From Apoderus coryli (taxonomy: Eukaryota > Arthropoda > Insecta > Coleoptera > Attelabidae), in NCBI GenBank assembly GCA_911728435.2, contig OU452214.1, positions 9,488,105-9,552,104 on the forward strand: a stretch of 64,000 nt of DNA, written 5' to 3'. Under the pieces are notes generated by a model. The model did not search any database. It was not told the origin of the DNA and saw only the letters and a program-made list of their open reading frames with translations. The position numbers and the translations under genes were made by a program. Position 1 is the stretch's first letter. The number at the start of each line of letters is the position of its first letter. Shown one piece after another: positions 34,635-45,916 of the stretch.

Positions 34635-35952
34635 TACTGTGATGTCCAAGAAGATGCAGTTATTGGTGACTGAAAACAATTTCAAAGAGGACAATGATAT
34701 ACCAATGAAAACAAATGCAAAATTGCATGTTTGTAGCATGTGTAAGAAAGGATTTAAATCCAAACAGAGTCTTGATTGTCATATTGCCAATTTTCATTCT
34801 GATAATAAAACCTTAATGGCCACAATTACGAATAATATTTATAAATGTCAACGTTGTTCGTATAAAAATTCATCCAGTACAGCATTTAAAACTCATATGT
34901 TAAAACATAAAGATTTTGAGAAACTATATTGTGCACATTGTGCATATTTTACTTACACTAAAGGGACATTGAAACGACATTTAATAACTCATAGCAATAA
35001 TAAACCATATATTTGTACAATGTGTAGTAAAGGATTTACACGCAAACATCGTCTCGATTGTCATATAGGAAGAATTCATTCTGATAATAAAACCTTAATG
35101 GCAACAATTAGTAGTAGTAGTTTGAGACACAAACATTTAATAACTCATAGCAATAAACCATATATTTGTACAATGTGTAGTAAAGGATTTACAAGCAAAC
35201 GGAATCTTGATTGTCATATAGCAAATAATCATTCTGATAATAAAGCCCTAATGGCCACAATTACGTATAGTCTTTATGAATGTCAACTTTGTTCGTATAA
35301 ATCTGTATCCAGTCCAAATTTTAAAATCCATATGTTAAAACATAAAGAAGAAACAAAAAATTTTGAAACACTTTATTGTAAACATTGTTCATATTTTACT
35401 TGCATTAAAAGTATTTTCAAAAAACATTTATTAACTCATAGCAAGAAACTATATGTTTGTACAATGTGTAGTAAAGGATTTAACTACAAATTGTATCTTG
35501 ATTGCCATATTGCCAATTATCATTCTGATAATAAAAGCTTAATGGCCACAATTACAAATAATCTCTATGAATGTAAACGTTGTTCGTATAAGGCTACAAC
35601 CAATTCAAATTTTGAAGCTCATATGTTAAAACATAAAGAAATATCAAAAGATTTGGAGAAACTTTATTGTAAACATTGTTCATATTTTACTTACACTAAA
35701 GATAGATTGAACCGACATTTAATAACTCATAGCACTAATAAACCATATGTGTGTACAATGTGTAGTAAAGAATTTTCATTGAAACAGAGTCTTGATTGTC
35801 ATATAGCAAATAAACATTCTGATAATAAAACCTTAATGGCCACTATTACGAATAATCTTCATGAATGTCAACGTTGTTCATTTAAATGTTCATCCAGTAC
35901 ACATTTTAAAAGTCATATGTTAAAACATAAAGAAATACCAAAAGATCTTTGA
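34635..35952 (+). CDS. C2H2 zinc-finger gene copy C, exon 2 (12 fingers)
   Basis: The leader MSKKMQLLVTENN continues from exon 1. The array has unit 1 (alpha, beta, gamma), unit 2 reduced to an alpha finger plus SSSSLRHKHLITH (its beta and most of its gamma deleted in frame), two complete units, then alpha and beta. That gives 12 intact fingers. Unit 2 alpha has IGRIH where others have IANxH. The same 81-codon leader deletion and extra-C stop (KEIPKDL then TGA) as in copy B are present. Finger helix residues differ from those of B and A, so DNA targets probably differ. Confidence 0.88.
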
Positions 35953-37460
35953 GAAACTATATTGTGCACATTGTGCATATTTTACTTACACTAAAGTGAG
36001 TTTGGCAAATACTAAAGATAGATTGAACCGACATTTAATAACTCATAGCAATAATAGACCATATATTTGTACAATGTGTAGTAAAAGAGAGTCTTGACTG
36101 ACATATAGCAAATAATCATTCTGATAATGAAATCTTAATGTACAATTACGCATAATCTGTATGAATGTGCCCTAACTAACCTACAAAAATTGAAATACAA
36201 AAAATATACAAGAATTTGATTGTACAAAAAACAGTCATCATAATACAAAAATACAAAATATGAATAACATAACAGCAATATAAGAATATAAAAAATAAAA
36301 AAAAATAAACAAACAAAAACGAGTAATAGCTAAAGGGTGGATGTGGATTCAACAATCGATAACAAAGTTTTTTTTAATAAAACTCTTATGCCCGTTTGCA
36401 CCACATACAGTTTAAGTAGAGAATAGTCAAGGGTTACCTAAATTTTAAGTAATACTTAGAACGGAATTGATTGCACCGAATCATAAGTAGGTAGCACTTA
36501 GTTAAGTATCGGGTAAATTTGTCAACATAGCAAATTTAAGGTAGCCGACAATGAAGAAGAGTTTTTTGGTCGGGCAGTAGGTAATATTTTAACTTTTAAC
36601 CTCTTCAGTTTTGTTTTCATTATAATTCATATTGTAAACATTAATTTTGATTGTGAACGAAAATTATTAAATACTAGAGTGAAATTGTGTCCGTAAATAT
36701 AATAGAAACAAAATCATTTTGTGGCATAGCGGACAAAATGACTGGTTTTACCTACACAAGGGACTCTTTAGACTGAGGCCCTGCTAAATAATAAGTCCCT
36801 TGTGTAGGAAAAACCAGTCACTTTGTCCGCTATGCCACAAAATTATTTTCTTTTTATTATCAAATACATTTTTAATATCATACAATGGAAATGTTAGTGA
36901 TACATAAAAAAAGAGAAGACCTCCAAACTACACTTCCAACGAGAAAAAAGTTCTTCTATCGATAGTGTTTGATCATAATTGTGGCATCATTCAAATTAAT
37001 AAAATTAACTTTTTGTTATTATTTTCCATTGTTAAATTTTTCTATTGTTATATATTTGAAATGTATTTATTACATATACATAGTATTTGATCTGTTTCTG
37101 TTATAAGATTTAGCTAGATGAATGCTACTACTACTTACATATTTTATGATTTATATTCAAAAATAGTTTTAGTTTATTATTTACCTGGAAACATAAGTAG
37201 AATTGTTACCTTATTTATTCTTTTGTGGATAAATAATTAAATAAAGTGTAAACGTGAAGTTGTTATGGTTTTAATTTATTGTTATTGATACCCTAGTATA
37301 ATAATATATACCTCTATATTTTTTTTTAATATCGCCTATTTCCTCAGGACGTCTATATAATTATAATAGGTATGTTAAGCACAAATACGCTTTTCGGTCT
37401 TTCCTACTAACATATCTATCAAATTCTAGTCAAAATGCTCAATTTGGTCTAGGATAGGCC
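35953..37460. other. 3' flank of copy C, duplicate of the copy B flank
   Basis: It matches 24083-25590 with small gaps: finger remnants to about 36170, the TTTGCACCACATACAG terminus at about 36390, and the short fold-back at 36721-36838. Similarity to copy B ends at GGTCTAGGATAGGCCG. This boundary defines the right edge of the B/C segmental duplication. No separate gene was found. Confidence 0.6.
36721..36838. repeat. Short fold-back (TGGCATAGCGGAC family), copy C side
   Basis: The termini GTGGCATAGCGGAC and GTCCGCTATGCCAC are exact inverses here, better preserved than in the copy B equivalent, with long arms around a GGCCCTGCTAAAT centre. It was carried by the segmental duplication. Confidence 0.7.
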
Positions 37461-37829
37461 GGACCTCAGAAAAATAAATAAAAATAGAAATGTCATATAA
37501 TTTCAATGTTTGTCTTCATAACATAAAGGTCAATATTTACCTTTTTAATGACAGAAGGAGTGCATGTAAACAAAAGCCAGTGGCGTAGTATAATTCTTTT
37601 GAAATCGTGGTTGTAGTTTCCAATTATAAATACATACCTACGCAGGAACTGTCGCATTTTGTTCAAATATAATTTATTAAATAATATATGTCTGGGATTA
37701 AAAGGAAACACTTTCTATATTATGAAAATATTTATTATTAAATGCAAAGGTATATAATTATGAATTTTTAATTACATAAATTAATAGTTGGTATATTGTG
37801 CCATACACCGATATCATATATTTCCGAAA

Positions 37830-39164
37830 TTATGAAAAATACCGTTTTGTCGAGGGATTTCTGTAACTAATTGTTAAATCTGCTCCATCTAAATCTGATC
37901 TGGATGTGGAAGTACTAAAAATAATATAAACAATTTCACATGAATTAATTATAAGTAATTTCAGGATGATGAGCATACTTTTCTTTTTCAATTGTGAATG
38001 CTTCAGGTGTCTTCTTTCTTATCTTACTACTAGGCTTATTAAAACTAAAAAATTGTAAGTATATCAATCATTATAATATTTTGATATTTAAATTATGGCT
38101 CTTGGATCTGCTCGTGTAAACTGGTAAGCAATCAAAGGTAGAATCCTTTAGAAATCTGGTTTTGAAAATGCCACATTTGCTGGTCTTTTAACAAACATAC
38201 AAACCTGAGTTTTCTAGAATATTGTACTTTTAATAGCAACACATTCCTCACTGACCATGTCTCGAACAGGAGCCTTAATGTGCATACTTTTCTTTTTCAA
38301 TTTCTGAGACTGATAGGGTTTCAGAGGAACTTGCTGTTAATGTGTCCATGACCTCCACATTATGCTGGGACGCGCTGAAAAAAAACAAACCAAATTTTAA
38401 TTCATTGTTGCGGTGACCAGTATGTATGTGATAAGAATAGTTTTGCACATACTTTTCATCCTCAACTTCGGACGCAGACAGAGTTTCTGAAGAACTGGCT
38501 GTAAATGTCATATTTTTTGCAACCTCAGCTGTAGACGCTAGTCCAGAGGATAATCTGTTAAAAAATATTTTCAATAAATTGTAATATTTGTAATCGCACA
38601 AAAATATTAACTTACTGAACATAGCGAACAGGAATGGCTGTGTGCGATATGCATGTTTGTGTTCCAAAAATTCTAATGTCTCTTTGGTTGAAATGTTGTG
38701 AGCAAACATAAGAACTTTTAGTGACCCTTTCAAAACTTAAACCAAGAGAGGTACACCACTCTCTTCTAACGGCTTGATCACTGGGAAACCTACAAGAATT
38801 ATTGTACTATACTATAAATAAATAAAACATGGAGTGCTATGAATAGAATATATAGGATCATAATGCCCACTTGCACCACATCCCATATCTTCTCTTTATC
38901 GTAAGGTATTTACGTAAAGGTCTGTGCATATCATTATACTTGTATGCTACTATTTATTAAGAAATTATGAAATATGAATTTACAATTATTTTTGTTTATT
39001 ATATTATGTCCATTTTGCAACTTGGTGTATAGTATATTTAAACAACTCATGTTAACTACTATCTCTGCAAAATCCCAAAATCTACGCCATTGTACTTACT
39101 TGTGACACGTAACCTTACTCGGTAAATCACTCGACATGCAAACTAAGCACTTTTTTCTTCCCAT
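37830..39164 (-). CDS. THAP-domain protein gene, six exons, apparently intact
   Basis: Exons on the minus strand: 39164-39100, 38789-38616, 38554-38453, 38374-38288, 38029-37979, 37914-37830. Every junction is GT-AG, phases agree, and the total is 564 nt (187 residues plus TAA). Exons 1-2 form a THAP zinc-binding domain: C-x2-C (KCLVC), VTCHKFPSD, the conserved Trp in RREW, VCSQHF (C-x2-H) and AIPVRY in place of the AVPxxF box. THAP domains bind DNA through a beta-alpha-beta fold. The tail is Ser/Glu-rich, and exons 3 and 4 are internal duplicates (TASSSETLSASEVEDEK and TASSSETLSVSEIEKEK). AATAAA at about 37735 (minus strand) can serve as poly(A) signal. Exact gene identity is unknown. Confidence 0.85.
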
Positions 39165-39410
39165 TATTTAAAGGAAACCCAGTTTTACACACTACAAATG
39201 CAGTAAACTGGCAGAGTCTCGTAAAATTTACTTAATTCGGGTTATAAAACTGTACGAAGCACTACTCGCACTCCAGACGTCAACGTGACGTGTAAATATA
39301 AACAAATCCCTCCGCGGGGTAGCCACGCATTTATATCCGTAGAACTGTATTTTTGTGAATCATATTATATGTGATTGATTTCTTGACGTTAAATATTTTA
39401 TGAACATGTA

Positions 39411-39490
39411 ATGGAAGCCGAATACAAAAAGAAATATTATAAATATTGTATAGTTCTGCAATGTAAGAACACTGTGACCAACCCTAATGA
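39411..39490 (+). pseudogene. Possible THAP-like first exon split by LINE insertion
   Basis: ATG 39411 opens MEAEYKKKYYKYCIVLQCKN, followed by TVTNPN. A C-x4-C with N-T soon after resembles a THAP start (family: C..p.C.n......p), but the expected F..P is not seen. The ORF is interrupted after 26 codons by the LINE at 39491. The other half resumes at 44090 and stops within 12 codons. It is divergent from the intact THAP gene, 246 bp between ATGs, so the two may have shared a promoter. Family call is tentative. Confidence 0.35.
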
Positions 39491-39738
39491 TAATAATAAT
39501 AATCATTTATTGTTTCTGAAGGTTACAAACCTTATAACAAGAGTATGGTTTAACAACCACAAAAAAAATACATTCTAATAATAAAAATACAAGAAAAAAT
39601 AATAATAATAATAAAACGAGCTAATGACATATTATCACAATAGGTAAGTGGTACAATTACATAACTTATATCAAAAAAAAAAAATAATAATTCAATTAAA
39701 TCCTAGAGAAATTTTTAAATTACAAATCAAATTAAAAA

Positions 39739-42700
39739 TCATTCATTTAGTAAGAACGATCTCAACTTTAACATGGCCACCAAAAATTTCGCTATCCTGG
39801 ACAGGCAAGCAAGTGATTCCGATGCCAAGGCAGAGATCAGATCAGTAAAAGTTACCACATCTGACAAAAAGTGTGCTCTTAAATGTGCATACAAGGGACA
39901 TTCAAAGAAAAGATGGTCAACTGTCTCCGGCTTGTGCTGATTGCAAATTGTACACAACTCGTTCATTTTGATCGAGTAGGCTATACCATTATAAGTCAAC
40001 CGTAGATAATCCCGACCACAAGTTCTAATTTGTGCAATAAGTCTTGTTATATATATTGGGACTTTGAAAGATAAATAAGAAGACAGAACATTGTATGAAA
40101 AGAAGTTGGACAAATAAGGAAAAGTTGATACCGCCAATCTATTAATGTCATTTTGTTTTAAAAAATCGCTATACATGTTAAGAATCAAATCATTATTAGC
40201 AGATTCCCATAAATGAGTGCCACCACAGACGTTATAAAAGTGCTTGATCTGCGAAACCCAGTTAAATTTTACTTCTGAACAACTACTTAATGCTAGCAGC
40301 CTCTGATAACAAATCTTAGGCAGGCGCGAGTCGTCCATCTGTTCAAGTTTCTTACGCCAAGTGAGTGCCATTTTTAAAATAGTATAGCTTAAACCAATTA
40401 CGTCCACCTCCAACCGCACTACATAATCTGGTGTATTTCTAGGCAAAGAAAGAAGCTTTTTAAAAAATCCTACCTGAACCCGCTCCAAGACATCCTGATA
40501 CCTCAGTCCCCAAACTCCGACAGCATAAGTTAGTGATGATACAATGATGCTATGATACAGTTTCATTCTTGCGTCCCAGGAATTTACTTTAGTGCGTGCC
40601 AATAATCCCATGGTAGAGCCTATAGCCTGTTTACATTTAAGCACCGTTCTCCCAGACATTTGACAAAATAAAGCAGAAGAAGTAAATTCAACCCCTAAGT
40701 AGGTATAACTTTTTGCGATGTCTAATAATGAGTCATTAAAATAGAGTTTATGATTTTTATAATTTTGTTGGTAACCTCCTCTCCCAAAAATCATCACCTT
40801 AGTTTTTGAGGTGTTGACAGATAAATGATTTATATTACAGTAATCCTGTAACGTTTTTAATTTACGATTTAAGTCAACTTGCGAATCACTTAAAAGAACA
40901 AGGTCATCCGCATACAAAAGCATAAGTAGATTGTTCCTGTTGTCAATATTTATGCCAGTATGTCCACATGATATGAAAAACTGCTCGATATCGTATAAGA
41001 ATATGGAGAAAAGTAGAGGACTAAGTGATTCACCTTGGAGAACTCCCTCTGTTATTTGATATGCTTTTGTGGTTTCACCATTACATCTGACGCACATTTC
41101 CGCCTTATCATAAATATTCTTTATAATTCGTATCACTTTACTAGATATGCCCACCGCATGAAGTTTTGACCAGAGTAGATTATGATTAACACAATCAAAA
41201 GCGCGCCGAAAATCTATAAAAGCTGCAAACACTTTTCGTTTCTTAAGCCTTAAATGTATTTGTAGAATCGAAGTTAACACGAAAATATTATCGGTACAGC
41301 CTGTACCCTTGCGAAAACCAGTCTGGCACTCAGGTATAATTTTGTGGTAATCACAAAAATGCGTCAACCTTTTCCTTATAATTGACGTAAATAGCTTCAT
41401 CACACAGCTAACTAAGGAGATAGGTCTATAGTTTGATGGATCGTCTCTACTACCTTTTTTATGTAAAACACTGCAAATCACCCGGTGCCACGATGACGGA
41501 ATCTCCTCAGACTGCAAAATTTTATTAAACAGATGAACCAAGTATAGATGCCAATTCTGAGGTAGATTTTTCAGAAATTCGTATGATATCTCGTCCACAC
41601 CAGGGGATTTATTATTTTTGGTTTTTGTTACGATCTCCTGCACATCCTCAAGTGTTATGGAACCATCCATTAATTCGTCACGGATTTCAGGAAACTGAAA
41701 TTCAGAAATTATTCTTATTCTAGAAAGGCTGTCGTGATATTGTTCCCAGGTTCCGATTGATATAGGACAGACATTAGAACGTTGTTTAAATCTCTTAATG
41801 GTGCTCCAAAATTGTGGTTGATTACTAGCAGAACTAAGGGCAACCACAACATTCCTCTCATATGCCTCCCTCTTACTCTGTAGCATCCTTTTATATGCGT
41901 TTTTTGAGTTAATATAATCAGACTTAAATGGCTCTGCAAAGTTATGTAACTTACAAATCCTCAGCGACTCTCGAACGCCTCTTTTTAAAGAGTTGCAATC
42001 AATATCGAACCAAGGTTTATTTTTATATGAAACATGACGCATTTTTAACCTAGTCAAACCCAGTTCACCTGCGACATAGTGTATAGTAAACGTCAAATTA
42101 TCACTGAGAAGTTGAACGTCCTCATGTATAAGCCAAACGTTAGGAGACATCATCATGGCACTCCGAAATGCTTCACGTTTGCCCTCATCCCAAGACAGGG
42201 CTCGTGATTGATCCATAACACCCTTAAAAGGTGACAAACGACCTTCATTATCACCACCTTGAAAATATAGAATAATAGGAAAGTGGCAAGACGGAGTTAC
42301 GTAGTTCAAAACTGAAAAATTATCAATACATTCCAGCGAACTACTCTTACAGAATATTAAGTCTATCACACTTGCACCACGAGAATTGCAGAAAGTATAG
42401 CTCGCTGGACGGTCCAGTGAGGTAAATCCATTAATCAGGTAAAAGTCATTATCACACATAAAATTGATCAGTAAGGAGCCCCTGCTGTTGGCAACGGAAT
42501 CCAAGCTCAGCATGTCAGTAAATAGATTTGTGTTACACACAACTTCCTGAGGTATTGCAGGTATCTGCCCCAGCCTTGCATTGAAATCGCCGCAAACAAC
42601 AAAAATGTAGTCATCGTATATCTGTGAAATTGAATCTAATACTACTTGTAAATTATCTAATAAATCTATAATATCTAATGAAGGTCTAAAGTAGGCACAC

Positions 42701-42996
42701 ATAATAATATATTTCATAGAATCAGTTACAAAAGAGCAAATAATCCACCAAGGAGAAATGTCGAGGACATGCGGTACAAATGATTTTCTGTAAATAATTG
42801 CCAAGCCCCCACTTGCTCGTCCTCGAGACCTCTCCCTAATGGCAGGTGAAGATAACACATTGAAATCGCTCAAGCTAACCGGCAGTCTGACGTCGTTCAC
42901 TAACCATGTCTCACAAACACACAAAAAATCAAAGTCAACACCATGTTCCTTCAGTAAACAACCCAAGTTTTTGTAACCCTCAATATTCCAGAACAC
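39739..42996 (-). CDS. LINE ORF2: endonuclease and reverse transcriptase
   Basis: 1085 codons, uninterrupted. The N-terminal third is an APE-type endonuclease: NIEGYKN, LCVCETW, VVCGDFNARLGQ, and PSCHFPIIL near its end. The central reverse transcriptase has YRPISLVSCVMKLF, FIDFRRAFDCVNH, GVLQGESLSPLLF and the catalytic LLYADDLVLLSD. The C-terminus has a zinc-binding-like CTICNQHKPETVDHLFFEC. The reading starts with GTG at 42996, whose G is the last base of the ORF1 stop (TAGTG), so ORF2 is probably translated by termination-reinitiation or frameshifting. The enzyme nicks target DNA and copies its own RNA at the nick. Confidence 0.92.
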   Translation of the reverse strand: MFWNIEGYKNLGCLLKEHGVDFDFLCVCETWLVNDVRLPVSLSDFNVLSSPAIRERSRGRASGGLAIIYRKSFVPHVLDISPWWIICSFVTDSMKYIIMCAYFRPSLDIIDLLDNLQVVLDSISQIYDDYIFVVCGDFNARLGQIPAIPQEVVCNTNLFTDMLSLDSVANSRGSLLINFMCDNDFYLINGFTSLDRPASYTFCNSRGASVIDLIFCKSSSLECIDNFSVLNYVTPSCHFPIILYFQGGDNEGRLSPFKGVMDQSRALSWDEGKREAFRSAMMMSPNVWLIHEDVQLLSDNLTFTIHYVAGELGLTRLKMRHVSYKNKPWFDIDCNSLKRGVRESLRICKLHNFAEPFKSDYINSKNAYKRMLQSKREAYERNVVVALSSASNQPQFWSTIKRFKQRSNVCPISIGTWEQYHDSLSRIRIISEFQFPEIRDELMDGSITLEDVQEIVTKTKNNKSPGVDEISYEFLKNLPQNWHLYLVHLFNKILQSEEIPSSWHRVICSVLHKKGSRDDPSNYRPISLVSCVMKLFTSIIRKRLTHFCDYHKIIPECQTGFRKGTGCTDNIFVLTSILQIHLRLKKRKVFAAFIDFRRAFDCVNHNLLWSKLHAVGISSKVIRIIKNIYDKAEMCVRCNGETTKAYQITEGVLQGESLSPLLFSIFLYDIEQFFISCGHTGINIDNRNNLLMLLYADDLVLLSDSQVDLNRKLKTLQDYCNINHLSVNTSKTKVMIFGRGGYQQNYKNHKLYFNDSLLDIAKSYTYLGVEFTSSALFCQMSGRTVLKCKQAIGSTMGLLARTKVNSWDARMKLYHSIIVSSLTYAVGVWGLRYQDVLERVQVGFFKKLLSLPRNTPDYVVRLEVDVIGLSYTILKMALTWRKKLEQMDDSRLPKICYQRLLALSSCSEVKFNWVSQIKHFYNVCGGTHLWESANNDLILNMYSDFLKQNDINRLAVSTFPYLSNFFSYNVLSSYLSFKVPIYITRLIAQIRTCGRDYLRLTYNGIAYSIKMNELCTICNQHKPETVDHLFFECPLYAHLRAHFLSDVVTFTDLISALASESLACLSRIAKFLVAMLKLRSFLLNE

Positions 42997-43754
42997 TACG
43001 GACGGCTTCCTGACGCTACAGACATCTCGTTTTTTTTCCTTGCATCCTGATTTGGTGAATGTTCCTCTTCTCTCGGGCGTTTATTTCCCTGTACTATTCT
43101 GGGAGTATTATTAATATAACGAATGGATACACTTTCACCCAACTGTTGTCGAGATTTTAGTTCTTCGTATAAAGATTTTATTTCTTGCCTTTGACTTGGG
43201 GTTCTGTCATTTTTAAAACGAATATTAGGAAAGAGCTGGGTAGATAGTTTGTTCTTATTTTTCAGCACCTCAGCTGCCTTGGCACTACTGTTAAAGACAG
43301 CTTTTACGGGTCTTGATTGTTGACCGGGTTTACCAATTCGATAACATTCTTGTACGATTGGAGTATCCACAATCCTTAAGTGCTCGACCACCTGCTGTAC
43401 TTCCTTTTTTAAGTCTCCAACTTGATTTTCGGCAAGACCGAAAATTATTACGTTTTTTTCCCTCTCAATTCGCGATCTGACTTCTGAATACACATCGGAC
43501 GATTGACTTTGAACCTTCTCTTCAAGTTGCTTAACTTTTTCGTGAAGTAATTTGTTTTCTTCTTGCAATGAAAAGATAGTCTGCACGCAAGAATCAATTT
43601 TTTCTCCCTGTGCAACCAATAGATTATGAATATTACCCACACTTTGAGTTAATGATCCTAGTTGTATCATAATCTGCTGCAATTGAATTCGCATATCGTT
43701 AGTTGAGTCCGCCCCTGTGCTAGGCTCGCTAGACAGCCGTACGTCCTCTCTCAC
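42996..43754 (-). CDS. LINE ORF1: coiled-coil nucleic-acid-binding protein
   Basis: 252 codons. The N-terminus is polar. The middle is a heptad-rich coiled coil (IHNLLVAQGEKIDS to EENKLLHEKVKQLEEKV), then REKNVIIFGLAE, the start of an RRM-like domain seen in ORF1 proteins of several LINE groups, and a basic C-terminal region (RFKNDRTPSQRQEIKSLYEE). It has no CCHC knuckle. Such proteins coat the element RNA and act as chaperones during target-primed reverse transcription. The stop codon overlaps the ORF2 start by one base. Confidence 0.85.
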   Translation of the reverse strand: MREDVRLSSEPSTGADSTNDMRIQLQQIMIQLGSLTQSVGNIHNLLVAQGEKIDSCVQTIFSLQEENKLLHEKVKQLEEKVQSQSSDVYSEVRSRIEREKNVIIFGLAENQVGDLKKEVQQVVEHLRIVDTPIVQECYRIGKPGQQSRPVKAVFNSSAKAAEVLKNKNKLSTQLFPNIRFKNDRTPSQRQEIKSLYEELKSRQQLGESVSIRYINNTPRIVQGNKRPREEEHSPNQDARKKNEMSVASGSRP

Positions 43755-44739
43755 TGCCGCAGAAGTTGAAAATTAGACATTTCGTATCGCACAATCTTAA
43801 ATAGGCACTGAGGTGATAAATATATTAAAGTACTTACAAAGATGGACGTATATGTCGATACACAATACAATTATTTATCTATATCGAAATAGAGATTTCA
43901 AACATAACCAGTTAGTAGCACAAATCCAGTTCACCAAAAACTGCCTGTTTATTAAGTATATGAAGCTGAGCACTCTTTCAATTTAAGAATATCACAAATA
44001 AACCAGCAAACCACCAAACTACTGAGAGAATATTTAAACGTGTGTATATTCAACGGCTGTTCAAACCACACTCCGACCAACCCTAATGAAAATTTACACT
44101 GGGATGTGAAATACGAGTTCTGATTCTATGAATAAAACGAACAATTGGCAACAGTGTTAGATTTTATTAGTAAAAATGTAAAGGTTATGTAGGCTACAAA
44201 CATTTTTGTGATTAGTTTCTTGTTATGCCACTTCTATTTTTATTTATTTTTCTGAGGTGCCATCCAATACGTATCGTATATGCGGAAGGTAGAGATAACA
44301 CTTTACTTGAGAAAAAGACTATTTTAAATTTTTCTACTTCCATTTACTATGTTGTTAATATTATTGTATTTTTAATTATTAACCAAATACATATATATTT
44401 TATTATGTATATGTATAAACAATAACAGAAAAATGTTTATAATTGTTACAAAATAAACTACTACTACTAATAATAATAATAAAGTATTTATTGCAAAATA
44501 GCTTAGCTTAATTTTCAATTTAGATTGAGTTTTTAATGTTCTATTCTAGATATTCGTACAAGTTCATGTAATTCCGACAACAATCGGTTCAATACGTTTA
44601 AGTATACGATACGCGTAGAGGTACATATGTTTACGGCGTTCGTATCGTTAAACGTATCATAAATTTAAAGAGCGCATGCGTAGATGTCAAAAGATACGTT
44701 TATGTATACGTCACTGGCTTTGCTTTAACTCCCTATTAC

Positions 44740-45505
44740 AGCCTGTTTACAGAACTGCACCTCATATGCTTATGCCGATGACACCCAACTCAAATTCTCT
44801 TTCGAAACCTTTGACTTAAACACTGTAAGCAATATTATTCATGAGTATCTGAAAAAACTGGTGGACCTTTCCGATCGCCATAAATCAACTATTAATCCAA
44901 TTAAATCTCACGTCATGTTTTTCGGAAGGTTTAGGGAGTATGCTGAACGCAATCTTAGCATTAACGTAAATAATCAACAAATTGGATCTGTTGCAGTTGC
45001 TCGGAATCTTGGAGTATATGTGGACGTCCATCTGAGATTTTCGGATCACGTCAGTAAAATTCTTCAGAGAGGCTATTATAATTTAAAAATGCTGTATCCA
45101 CTACGACACGTTTTACCGCCAAAACTAAAAATCGCTATCGCACTTTAATTGCGCTGATATCTTGTACGATCCCTGTCTTTCGAGAGCGGATAGAGACAGA
45201 ATTCAACGAATACAGAAAGCTTGTCTGAGGTATATCTTTGGTATCCGTAAATTTGAGCCGGTAAGCTTTAAGTTGACTGATACGCATATCTTTTTCACTC
45301 AATTATCATGCATAAATCACCTCCGTATTTATTTAGGTTTTTTTTTTCTATTCGTATACCTTTGGGTTAGAATTAAATACCAGATTATCTGCCTCCTAAC
45401 CCTTTTTTGCAAATACGTTTAAGACTAAATATGGTATAAATTATAAAATTTTGTATTGTTTTCTATATTTTTCTTTTTGCAAATAAACGGAATTATTATT
45501 ATTAA
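44740..45505 (+). pseudogene. Truncated LINE upstream of copy D
   Basis: Sister of the fragment at 26015-27088. This copy keeps the catalytic YAYADDTQLKFSF region and the full ILQRGYYNLKMLYPLRHVLP segment that copy C lost. It has its own deletions further on (a jump after FKLTDT near 45285). The 3' tail ends ATAAACGGAATTATTATTAT. Its presence at the same place before copies C and D shows that it was inserted before those two copies were made. Confidence 0.7.
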
Positions 45506-45619
45506 TAGAACGAGAACGGTCCGAGAATTTTATCCAAGGCGCAACCAGTTCGGCGCAGTTCTCAACAGTCCTAGAACTGTCCTAGAACGGTTCTAATTTC
45601 CAAACCCGAATAAAGCTTA

Positions 45620-45815
45620 TGAAGAAGAAGAAGATAACCTAACCTACCTACTTAAAGTCTAACAATAACAATACAACTAACTACTTTGAATACAAATAGT
45701 CACTTTATATTCAAAGACTAACGCTAGAAACTGTTCTTTGGTCTTATAACCGAGAAATATAACAAACACAGATCAGGCAAATTTAATAACTAAAGAAATC
45801 TTTTCGTGCCAATAT
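45620..45815 (+). promoter_or_regulatory. Conserved 5' flank of copy D
   Basis: Same leader as the other copies (TTATATTCAAAGACTAACGC, TTATAACC, AAATATAACAAACACAG). The preceding 45505-45610 block (CGAGAATTTTATCCAAGGCG ... CCTAGAACGGTTCTAA) is shared with copy C. Regulatory role inferred from conservation and place. Confidence 0.45.
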
Positions 45816-45916
45816 CTAGAGGAGCAGTTAAAAGTGAAAATTGTACAAATCAAGTTCCTCTAGAAGTAACTTTAAAACCAGCATCAGAAGAACTCTGTAG
45901 TGACTTGAAATACAAA

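Larger units (their letters stand above)
39491..44074 (-). mobile_element. Full-length LINE with both ORFs open
   Basis: A 4.58-kb non-LTR retrotransposon flanked by a perfect 15-bp target duplication GACCAACCCTAATGA (39476-39490 and 44075-44089). On the minus strand it starts GGAGTGTGGTTTGAACAGCC, has a 0.32-kb 5' UTR, ORF1, ORF2 and a 0.25-kb 3' UTR ending in a short (ATT)n tract. Identical flanks and undamaged ORFs mark a recent insertion, possibly still able to move. The clade is of the EN-RT type near L2/CR1/Jockey; I cannot place it more exactly. Confidence 0.9.
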
